Positions 23,401 to 35,400 of a stretch of 64,000 nucleotides of DNA are shown one piece after another. The notes beneath the pieces were generated by a model, which made no database searches, was not told the DNA's origin, and worked only from the letters and a program-made list of their open reading frames with translations. Location of the stretch: the NCBI RefSeq assembly GCF_900496995.4, contig NC_044014.1:24016234-24080233 (forward strand). The letters run 5' to 3'. Position 1 is the first letter of the stretch; each line of letters begins with the position of its first letter. The DNA is from Aquila chrysaetos chrysaetos (lineage: Eukaryota > Chordata > Aves > Accipitriformes > Accipitridae). Position numbers and translations under genes: made by a program.

Positions 23401-26400
23401 GATTCAAACTGAATCTTTATTTGTTCTCTGGAGCATTTTGCTAGTTTGTTGATCGCTTAGTTCTCTCTAGGGCTATGTTTTCAATTATATAAAAAAAAGT
23501 GTGTGTGTATATATATATGTGTGTGTGTTTATATATTCATTCTTGCATAGTGAGAATATCGTCCTGCCATACAGCCCTAATGGAGAAAGCCATATTTTTA
23601 GAGCTTTTCCTGTGGCTAACTTTGCCTGAAATGCCTGATGGTTGCATTACAGTGCCCTGTCCTTGCTGTTTTTCTAGATCAGTTTAGCTGCACTTGCTAG
23701 CCTGTTATGAGTTTGGCCATTTTAAAAATACAAAAACATAGAGAGAGAACAAAACCAAAGGAGCCCTCAAATCAGAATGCTCCCTCCAGTCATCTTTTCT
23801 GAGCAAGCTTGATTAACAGTCAATCATCAGCATTTGTATCATCCTTTCTCCATCATTTGATCCCTATTCTTGTCTTGCCTAACCTTCTTGGTCTGTCACA
23901 GCATGTGAAAAACTCACGCAGGTGAATTCCACTGAGGGCTACTGTTCTCCATTCGTTCTTGCAGCTGGCTTTGTGGATGGTGAGATGTTTGGCAGGGAAC
24001 TGGTTCAGAGTGGGTAGTATCTGAGAAACAAATAGCTGAAACTTTATTCTGACTTGGTACAGCAGGTGTTACAGTGTAAAGGAGTTGCTTATTTTCTTAA
24101 GATTGACGCTGCTTGAATAGTTGAGGAACCAGGAACATGGATCTTCACATTGGTTTCCTTAGTCTGTAAAAGGAAAATAAACTCCTACTTTTTAGCAATA
24201 CTGTGGTTTGCTTGTTTTTTTTACAAGGAATGTTATGGGGTTTTTTTCACTTGGTATAAGATGGCATGGAATTATTAATCTGAAGCAGAGGAATGCTAAT
24301 TGAAGACAGCTGGGAGTCAGTATTTGAATATTGCACTGTCTTCAGCTTTCAAATGCTTCATCCTGCACGTAATCAAGCTAGACCAGGACTGGGTGTGGGG
24401 GACAGCTCTTTGTGTCCATTCAGCTGTCAGGGTCTGACATTGCAGGGTCTTGGTTCAGTCTTGGGGTCCTCACTCCTTGGCTTGCCAGTTGGTTCCTTCT
24501 CTTGTACTGTATTTGCGGCAAGAAAGTTCAGTCTTGGTGCCTGTTCAGTACTTGGCATGTCTGCTGGCCTGCCATAAGAGCACCCATTAGTTCCAATTGT
24601 GCTGAAGCAATCTGTGCTCTATGTGTGTATCTATGTGTCCACTATGAACACCACTGAGACCAGCTACATGATTTGGAAAGATCATCTACAACCCAGAGTG
24701 TGACGATTTTTTGAGGGGAAATGAGTTCCTAATTGTAAGAATCAGAATACAGGCCTGAAAGAGGGCATCTTGAGTGAGATTTTTCTTTATTATCTAATGA
24801 GCTTTATTAGATAGTCTACTCTTGGCATATGTCTAGCTAATCTTTCTTTTACTACATGGTATAGCTTCATAGCTGCACCAGCAGCTCACCTGTGAGCCTT
24901 TACAGCTGAAGCTTCTCATGCTGTTCAATTTAGTTTGAACTCTTTTATCCCAAATCCTCTCTTCCCTAACTTTGGCCCATTTTGGCATGGGTGTTTAAAG
25001 GTGAATACTACTTGTATTGTTTTAAGTGCTTGTATGTTGTCCCTCTCTCTTCTCTACGTTTAAAATTATGTTAGCAATTTCAGTTGTTTTTTTTTAATGT
25101 TAAGTATTTAGTTTCCTTCTGGAGCTTGATGGTTGTGGTTCAGTACATCATATGTTCCAAGTAAAGTCTTCGTATGTTCCAAGTCTTACAGGCACAGACT
25201 AGAGTAGCTGCAGTATCTCTTCTACTCAAGTGGAGAACTTTTCCTTTACCTCTTTGAAAACATAGCTATGCTGCTTGTGACTGCATCATGAAGCTTACAT
25301 TTAATTATGCTTAGTCTGATTTACTCCCAAGATTGTAATCCCAAGACTATTCAAGGATGCTCTTAATATTCCACCATTTCTATGTATTATGTACTACTGC
25401 ATTATAAGTGTGCTGTATTTTTTAATAATATTGCCTGAAGTTTGGGAAATTGTATGGGACAGGTATTAACTACCCATCTCACAAGTCTGTGCTTGAAAGC
25501 CACAAACCAGCAAGTGGACAGAAACATACCCTTACTGCTTATGTAGGCTACAAGTATATTAGTTCAACACTTCTGAAGATACTCGCTTTCTGATAACTTC
25601 GTAGGCCTAGGACCTACCTGGGCAAAATGTTAATGTGACAGCAAACTGACTGGTGGTGGTGTGTCTGTGACCCATTGAATCAGTTCTGCTCTTAATTTAA
25701 TGCCTCTTTGAAAAGAGAAATAAAGTTAATGAACCTTGTGGACGGAGCTTTGGATGAGAAATGCTCTTGAAGGAAGAGAAGACATTTTCAGACTTTTGCA
25801 ACATGCTTCTGTTACATACCATGTGACTTATCCTCAGTTCAGAGGTGAATTTTGTTTATTTTTAAAAACACATATGTTGCTTTTTATAGGATATTGATTA
25901 TGTGGTAAAATGGAAGAAGAACAAGTAAAGAAGTCTAAGTAATGGCCTAAATACCTTGGATCTTATTTATTTGAAATGAAGAGTAAATTTTAATTAAAAA
26001 GCTCATGTTTCATTTTGCAATGTTCACCTTGGGAAACTGTTTTTTAAAGTACATTCAGAGCATTCATCTTCGAGTGTTACAGAGTTCAAGACAAAGGTGA
26101 AGTTTTATGATGTTTCTTGCAGAGTTTGAGACCTGAAGGAGTATATTTCTCTGGCATGTACTTCTTAAAGACATCAACTCTGAGAATAAATTTCTAGAAA
26201 GGAAAAAAGAACAAGAGAATAAAGTAAAACCCACAGCAGAATTTTAGAAGGAAATGTACAAAAAATAGAAAACAGTAAGAAATCAAGTATTTTTGAAGAG
26301 TTTTGATTTAGGTATGTTACGGTTAAATGTAATGCTTGCTCTGCTTGCCCATAGTTGAGAGTTCTCAGCACTTATTGGTTTTAAGGGGTGTCAGAGGGAG

Positions 26401-29400
26401 AATATATCAGTGACTTAAATCAAGGGGCAGTTTACTGATAGGCACTTAAGTAAAACAAACAGATATGCTTGAAGTGCATTCTACAGTAACAGATTTATCT
26501 TTCTGCATGGCAAATCTTGTAAAAAGCAACGTAATATTTACCATTTTTCAAATGAGGTTTGTAAAACAGGTTTTATAGCACTCCCCACATACCTCCACTG
26601 GTCAAGATTACACGCTGCTTATTTCCTGTTACTTTTACTGTTCTTCTCACTTTAGCTTTTGATCTCAGAAGTGCTTCACTTAATTTTCTTCCTCTTGTTC
26701 TGTGTATAGTTGCATTACTTTGGTCTGCTCTGTTACATTTTGGACTGAAGCCAGTGGGAAAGGTGAGGGGAAATGTGAGATGGGGACCAGGGATAACTAT
26801 AAAATCAAAGCTGTAGACTCATCTCTAAAAAGATAATGCAATGTAACATGCCATTTTTCTTAAGGTATATATAGCAAAAGCAATGTGTCCTGTCTTTGCT
26901 CTGTGTCTTATCTCTTGCTGTGAGATTTGTTCACTTGCATTTGTATTTATTCACTTGTACATATAGTTTATTTTTAGAGATGTGTGTCAAATGAAAGTAA
27001 CCCAGTGGAAATAATTTAATTAGATAACAAATACATTCAATGCTTGGCCTAGTTGGTTTTTCTTTCAGTTCCATTTAATAACTCTTTGGTATTCTCGTGG
27101 CCCCTATTTTGCTGATTATTCAAGCAGTTTCTTCTCTATTTGTCTATCATGGAAACTCAATTACTGTACTGAAGGAATAATAGCTCAGTTTGAACATGAT
27201 CTGTTTTTATGAATAATTGTTGGCTGCAACTTGTTACAGACTACCCTATGTTAGGAAAGGCTAAGCAATGTAGCTACACGTGCATCCCTATGTCAGTAAG
27301 CCCTGCTGGCAAATAAGTTGTTTCCACTCATGAAAATGCATGTTTATGTGCATAGCTTGTGTTGGCTGTTTTGGGGTTAGGGGTTTTGTTGTTGTTGTTT
27401 CAGCAGAAATAACTATGTCTATACTAAAGTTTTAGCTGTTATAAAATGGCTATAAAAATCACACCTGTAATTCACATAAAACAGTAGCAAAAAGGGTGGG
27501 ATAGTCCTCACCAAAGCCGCATGTTCCATGTGGCAGTAAATAGGTGAGAGGTGATTTATTCAGAATGGTTTACATATGCTTGATGCTGCTTCTTAGGTAG
27601 GAGGTGTAGATTAGACGGCCTCTCAAAATCCCTTCCTGACCTGGGTTTTGCTAGTCATTTAACCTGTAAGTGAGAACTGTTTGAAGTTGCTTATGCTTTG
27701 CCTGTGACTTTATTCTTCCAAGACTTGAAATGTTTCCTTTGTTCTGCTTGGGTCATCATGTCTGCTTCCCAAGAGGAAAGCAGTGATTCTTGCTAGTTTT
27801 GCTCCACAATTTAAAATGATCTTCTCCCTTGGATAGATATATCTTGCAGATTTGTCAATTTTGTATTACATCTTTGATTTCACTACTGTATCATTTTTTA
27901 TATTAAATTTGCAATCTTCCTTGGTGTCCTTATTGCTTTCTGAGCAGAAGCTGTGATTCTTTCTCCTTTTCTTTGTTAGCAGACTTTTCCTTTTTTTTTT
28001 TCCTTCCTCAATATATTTATTATAGAGCCTGAGAGTACCTTTTGTCTGTTTTAGTGATAATACCTTTTGATACAAGTAGGTATGAATCCACCAATCCTGG
28101 GTTTGTGTATCTAGAAATAAACTTTTTGAATGAATCTCTGTTTAGGACTCAAAGGAGAGTATTTGGGGTCTAATTTAAGCACCTAACTCAGACTATCCAG
28201 CCGACTTTACAGGAGCCCTAATGGGAAAAGGCCCTCTGATGCTCTGAGTCACATTCTTGATAAGTGTCTGACCTTGGCTACATGGGGGTCCACCCCCTTG
28301 AAACTTAGGGCAGTTTTTCTTAATTTTATTATTTACATTGTGTGCCAAGTTAGCTACTGTGAATTCACTGACCCTTAAAGCATCATTGAAAATGATTTTC
28401 TACTTTTCAGTTATTTTCTACTACTTCTTCTTTATATCTCTTTTTCCTTATACAAAATTCAACATTTTAGAAAGATGCATGGTCTTATAGATAAGATTAT
28501 TGCTTTTTAGATTATTTCTTCCCCACCAGGTTTTACTGCTTTCACCTTATTCTGAAAATGTCGAAGCTGTGTGCTGTGAATGTTTGACTGTGGGTTATGA
28601 TATGCCAGATAATTGGCCACCTGTCTTCTGCTGATTACTACTAACACAATACAGCTGATGAATCAGTTAATGAGTTCAATGCAAAGTCAGCCTGTTACCT
28701 TAGTTCGCTGTGTAAAACTGTTAAAATCAAGCTGGCTGACTTGTACTGGACTTGCACTGGAGCAGATGAGGAGGGCTCATGTTGTCTTCCCACTTGGAAG
28801 AAATGCTTTCTCAGGAGAGGTAATTCCAGTAACACTTGTCAAAGTATTTTTCTTGAGCTAGTTTAGTTTAGCTTGGAAGGGAACAGCCACACTATGTAAT
28901 GGAGAGATTTGAGGGTAATTGCAATGATCGTACTGCTGCTCCTAGTACCAGTACTGCTCTATTAGTACCACTGAGACTAGCAACTGATTGTATGTGTGTC
29001 GTAGTCCATTGCAACAGTAAAGTAAAATATTTTTAAGAGTAAGGTGTACTCATAGAATAATAAGCAGAATGCATTTGCCTTTGCTGCTTTTTTGTCAACT
29101 CAGTCTGTCTTTATCATTTCTAATCTGACCTTCGTACCCAGCACCAAATCCTTGTAAAAAGGAATACCATCCAGGCTGCAGGCTTGCAGCTCTTTGAAGA
29201 ATGTGCAGGTGTTTCACCCGGTACTGAAGTCTTTTTTGAGTCTTGTACCTTGCAGAGGTTGTTTAGGTGTTATCTCTTTTCTAGTATTGTATAATGAAAG
29301 ACTTGGATAAAGTGCCTCTATACAAAAAGTGCAGTTAAAACCACAAGGAATACCTCTCCTTTCATTGCTCAGTGTAATTTCAAGTATTAAAGTGCCTCAG

Positions 29401-32400
29401 TTTAGACCTTTGGTGGTATCTACTACTATTGGAGTAGCAGCAATGATATTTAACTTGACTATGTTGCACTAATTAAAAACAGTAATTTTTTTTTTTTAGT
29501 GACTAATAAAAACAAGTAATTTTTTTTAGTGACTTAATGAAAGCTTTACACCTGTTCCGGTTGTCAAAAGTGGAAATGAGATGACTTTTCTGCCAAAATC
29601 TTGTTTATCTGCTAGCTGTAGAGAAAGGGACACTCCATTTTTCCATCACTGTTCATTTTACAATCTGCTGCTCTCACATTTGTGGATGGGATTATAGCAC
29701 TGTAAAACAGAGGCTCTGTCTATAACATAGAGTAAAAGTTGCTGGTGATGGAGATACAATCCTGACAGTAAAAGACTAACTCTGTATGGGAGAAAGGAAT
29801 GCTGCCTAATGAATCTAATTTCACTGCAATCAAAAAATCATAAATGTGGATGTTTGAAAACTGTATTTTCTTTCCATATTTATGTAATCCTTCCATTTGA
29901 CAGGTCTGCTCAGTACTGGGGGAGATGTTGGCTGCTTTGCTGCGTACATGCACTTTCAAAGCCCTCTCCTTTCCTATCTGTTTCCCAGCTGTTCCGACTG
30001 GAGGGCATCTCTAGGCAAAGGGTGAGAAAGTGCTTACTGACATCAGGGCTTAAGTTTTCCTTTGATATGTTTCCTGGAGGCCAGTGGGGAGGGAAAGCTG
30101 AGGGTCAGATTGGTTTACATTCTGGCTTCCAGTGGTGTTTTAGAAGCTGGTTAGGGAGGTGAGGAGACATAACATCAAATATCTGAAAGTGACTTAATTA
30201 GGCTCTTGGCAACAGGGTTTGGAAGATGGGGGAACCAAGACTGCTGTAGTGATGGATCAGGAAGTGATCTCAGTAAAGCAGTGAGGTGGTTGCAGATAAG
30301 ACAAGTCTGGCATTTTGTATAGAGTGTAATCTAGCTTAGAGTGAAGCAGAAACATAAGGCTCCCATAGCCTGATGATAAGAAATCTTCATCTGCGCTTAA
30401 AAACATAAAAAGTGGAGTTAGTTTGGTAGAAAGGTGGTGGTTAAATGTGTTTGTATAAAGCTCTTGGTGCCTTCAGTTAAGATCCTCATGGGCTTAGTGT
30501 AGTCAGCACTGTACAAACATGGGAATTCCCAGTTGCTTCTGTAAAGAACTTGAAAAATAAAGACAGTTATTGTACAAAAGGTGGTAGTGAGGGGAATAAA
30601 ACAATAAATACTAATTGAAATTAAAATCTTGTAAATAGCTGAATACTGAATGTTACCAAAAAGGTCAATACTAAGGTTCCTGGATAACCTTTCCATTGCT
30701 GTCCTGTGCACATACACTGTAACAGTTATTCTCTGTGTAACTACCTGGCATTCACGGGATGTTGCTGCCATATTCTAACAGGAATGTGTGAAAAATGTTT
30801 GGTTACCTTAAGTCTTGCTAAATGGCTTCAGTTTTGTCTGGAGACAAAGTTCGAGCCACTGATGTCTGCTAGGCTAATGTAGCTCCCCTGACAAAGGACT
30901 GTTTTTTTTTTTAGGAAAGTATACCCATGCCCTAGGGGGCTGAAAACAAGTAGTAAGGTTGGCAGGCAATTCTTCAGAAAATTTCTGTGCTGCCTTTTAC
31001 TGTCTATCAAAATTGGTCCTTGAACTTGGTGAGATAAGAGAGGAAGTGGAAGAGCTCCCTGCTCTGACCTCTTTAGCCTCTCGTGAGTTTTGTTCTCTGA
31101 ATGGCTAATTGCATTTTATGTCTTGTCTTGCTAGATGGGCTGGTGATCCCATTGGTGGAACTGTCTGCAAAACAGGTTGCATTTCACATTCCATTCGAGG
31201 TGGTGGAGAAAGTTTATCCTCCAGTGCCTGAGCAACTGCAGCTTCGAATCGCCTTCTGGAGTTTCCCAGAAAATGAGGAAGATATCAGGTAATTAATACT
31301 ATTTCTGTTTCATTGATGCTTAAGGAAAAGTTCTGTTCACTAGTGGAGAATTGTTGTCCATTTGATGTCCTGTATGTTTGCTGCTTCTGCTATTCTCACG
31401 TGCATTTTGTGATATGTGGATGGATTACTGTGGGATATGCTACGATACGGGGTTTTATTTTGGAGTGAGCTGCGCTGCATATGTCCCAGGAAAAGCATGT
31501 ACACGTGCAGGTTTTCTGTGTAAATGATAGCAGAATAAATGCATCCTTTAATTTCCCTGACAGTAACTAGTTTGTAGAGTTTTGTCCTTATGTTAGACTT
31601 ATGCAGTATTCTTTCCAGTTTGAATCTCTTGCTTGAGTCAGAGCTTTAACTGGGCTCAGAAATTGCTAGGGAGGTCTAGTTCAGTATGCTGTGCAAGCCT
31701 TTTGTTGGTGTTAAGTAGGAGAATCAGAATTTGCTGAGTACATCAGTGATTAGAGCGGATACAGTCAGAGAGATGACTATATTGCTTATGTTTCCACATA
31801 AATTGTGTAAGTATATAGTCAAAACCTGTGCTTTTAGATGTTTTACCAAAGTATTTTTGCTGAAGCTTTTATACTATAGGAGGCCTACCCATGTAACTAT
31901 GCATTCAGAATTTTGTTCCAAAGTAGTGATATTACACTCTTTTAGATAGAATCATCCTGAAAGTTCGTAGATGCATTTGTCTAATGTTCTGGTATCAGAT
32001 GGGGGAGGTAATGTCAGAAGTGCTGATGTAATTCATAAGATCACCTGTGGGGGAGTAGAGCAAACCAGTTGGTTGTTGTACATGTTCATTATTCTGATGA
32101 GCACAGATGTAAAAAAACCTCATGTGACCATGCATGTAACTCATCTAGAAGTATAAAGAGTTTTTACTGTGACATGCTAACATTGAACCTTGAATTGATA
32201 TTAGACTGTATATAAAAGCTTAATTTTAGGCTATGAATGAATTTGTATTTCAGAGCCTTAGGTTGAAATTCCTAGAAATGCCAGTGGCTATACACAAACC
32301 CAGTTAGGAAGAGACTAACGATTTTTATGGTTGAATTGTAATGGAAAAGTGGCAGAAAAGAGCTGGACTTCATCTTAAAGATGAAGATAGTAAGGATTTT

Positions 32401-35400
32401 TCAAAAGCCATGTCAACAAAGAATGCAAGAGAATAATACTGTGAAGTTTCTCAAAACCAGACTGATCTTGACGTGTTATGTGCATCTCTTGCAGATTGTA
32501 CTCATGTTTGGCGAATGGCAGTGCAGACGAGTTCCAGCGAGGGGAGCAGCTGTTCCGGGTGAGGGCTGTCAAAGACCCTCTCCAGATAGGTAAGAACATT
32601 GCAGCTGCGCATCTCTAGATATTTCAGATTCCCCAAACCATATCTGCAATGGGACAGCGGTGGTATGACCATGTCTCAAGCTGAGCTTTTCTAGGCTAAA
32701 CTCCCTGCCACATGTATTCTTTATAATGTCTTGGGGTAAATACTATGTTTATTTCAGCCTCAATCAGGTTAGCTGTGAAACTGAGTGAAAAGCCAGAAAT
32801 TTTCTGAAAATTAGATCCTTAATCTGTCTCAAGTGTTTTGGAAAAAACTGTATAGAATGCCTTTGTCTCCATAATGCTTAAATTCCTCATTGATAAAGAG
32901 AACTTGGTTTTCTAGTGGTCTGATCAAATGAATGCCTTGCCTAAAGTGCATGTATGGCAGAGAGGAAGTTGCAAGGTTTAATTATTTTTGTAGCAAAAGA
33001 GTTGTATTAGTAATACAGTTAGTCATGTATTATTTTGGCAGAAAGAAATCCCTGTTGCTGGACAGTGGGTTTTATTGCTTCTCCTCACTTATCTTGTTCT
33101 TTTTATATTTTAAAGAATTGGACTCTGGCTTTTTCATTAAATCCTTTGAAGTAAAGAACAACGTTGAGCTGGCTTTTCCAGTGACAGCTGTTAGACAGGG
33201 AGGCATTATGTGAAATAAAGACACTAGTATGTCAAGGTGGGCCATATCAATCCAATGCGGATGTGGTGTTTTTTCTGCAAGTCTAAACTTTAGAATTAGA
33301 ATATTAATTGGCATGTGGGAACTGAGCCTGGTTGTAATAAGAAAAATGATAATAAAAAAAGGTGTATAATGTTAAGGAGGAAAGTTCCTGTATTCTCCTG
33401 TGGTGAGGGATAGAGACTTCTATGGGCCTGTTTAGTTGCTAGTACCAGTAATACTTAACTCTCTGTGATCAATGGAATGAATAAATTTAGGTAAAGGACC
33501 CTCAAAAAGGGAATAAAAAAGGACTCGTACTGTAAAAGTTTGGGGAGAACAAAAAAGGAGGAGATGGTAATTGAGATAGGCAAATTGCAAGAGACTAATG
33601 AACTGTTATCTGAATATAGGGTAAAGCATCTGAAAGAATTTTACCTTGTCCATTGTCTACTGTAATAACAGTAGCAGGAATTCTTGGGAATGGAAGTGAA
33701 ATACTTCCTCATATATTAGGTATATTGAGTTTTCAGTGAGACCAGATAGTAGTTTTGGAACATCAACGAAATTGAGCTAAATAGGATTAAACTGACTTTT
33801 GAGTGCATTCATAAGCTCCTGATGTCAGGACTGAAATGCTGTGAGAGGCCTCTAAGGCATCTGCTGAACTTCAGGGAGGCGAATATTTAAGAGAGACAAA
33901 ATGAGTTAAAAAGCAACTGGCTGAAATTCAGTAATTCTTGGGACTTTTACAATGGAAAAGAGCAGAATATTTAATATACAGTGCTAAGACTGTGATCGAA
34001 ACTTGTTTCAGTAATAAATTAAAAAGGTGAGGAGGTGTAAAGCAATGTAAATGAACAAAGGCTAGGAATATTAGTGCAAAAACTGTGCTTGGGGGAGGAG
34101 GAGAGGAGTAGGGAAAAAGAGGAGGTGGTGAATGATACAGGGGAGGAACTTCTAAGTACACATACAGCAACTGGGCTTCTTGGCAAAGGATTATGTGTGT
34201 GCAAGGGAAGGAAGTAACTTTGTTTAAACAGTGATGTTGTTTCCTCCTTACTAAAGAAACTTCATCTAATGGAGAGATTTTTATTTTTTTTTTTCCATGA
34301 GTAGCAGCCCAGAAGCTGGGCAGTACAGGTGGGGTGGATATAATTTCAGTCATTTACTCCAAATGACTTTTAGGTGTGTGGTTGCAGTTTTAAGTTTCAT
34401 ATACTGACAAAGGGGAAAGAAACACAGAGGACGAAGCAGCCCTTGAGAGGGGATTTGATTTGGAGGGGGATTGGGCAGTGCATTGTGATATTGTGATCAA
34501 TAGGACAAAGCTTGAAATGTGCTTTGTGCTCTTTTTGTCCCATTTCCCTTTGCAGTATAAGATCTTTTTTTTTTTTTAAACATCAATGAGTAATCTTAGT
34601 CATCTTGTCCACATACAAATCCATATCCATAATTTCTGAACAATAGCACCTCTTCACCACATTCCGAAACCCCACTTTTTTGCAGTGTTCTACTGTGTAT
34701 ACACAAAGAATTGGCTTTTGTAGACCTTCTCCTGCACATTCCCTTTGTAGCAGTCATATACCCGCCTCCTTGTGCTGAAGTCATTATTGCTGTTCTCAGA
34801 TAGGTGTGTTGTAGTTGCTGATCTCAGGGACTTCTTTTCTATCATAGTCTTAATTTCTTTTTAACAAATGAGGAAGGCAGCAGCAGGTTCAGTCTGGATT
34901 CTAACTTTGCATCTCCTTGAATAGTGTCTCTAAGGCTCCACTTTTTAGAGATTCTCCTGTCTTGGTTTAAAAGAAACAAATGTCCAAAATTGCCTTGCTT
35001 TTACTTCCTGTCTAAAAGCTTTTGTTCAGCTCTCGTTTTCCCATTTCTATTAGTCCTGGGAAAGTCAGATAAAAAGTTCTTAAATTCTGTGCAGAGGTGT
35101 GTTTGCTGTCATTGTTACAGGGGCATCAGAACTACCAAATATCAATGAAGAAAGCTTGGAACCTGTATTGCAAGAAGTATTCTTAGCAGAGTGTTGTTAA
35201 CTCACAGGTCACCTAAATCTTTTCATTCCAGTTGCTTACTGAGTAGCTTGGGGTATTTCAAATTTGTGCATTTCCACCTGAAATCATGAGGACTAGGAGG
35301 ACCTCAGAAAAATTAATAAACAAACCTGAAATTTCACAATAAATGAGTTTCATGATAAAATAAATACTAAATGCAAACGACATTGATGTAGCTATCCTCA

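Larger units (their letters stand above)
6953..31134 (+). other. ZSWIM8: ZSWIM8 intron 1 (24.2 kb)
   Basis: The donor gtgagg is at 6953 and the acceptor ttgctag ends at 31134. I found no nested gene on either strand: open frames are short, AT-rich and unlike any family. It holds long T tracts (14454-14490, 16942-16967, 20360-20380), a GA run (about 8191-8207), a GT/AT microsatellite (23499-23535), GGA triplets (23163-23183), a twin hairpin (20172-20247), a paired E-box (16767-16780), a 34-bp tandem repeat (29481-29545) and a possible CR1 3' end (27600-27665). Confidence 0.9.

Noticed and set aside
33928..34353. 141-aa minus-strand open frame in intron 3
   Set aside because: Its Pro/Ser/Leu-rich core simply translates a purine-rich stretch; there is no recognisable domain, promoter or splice structure.
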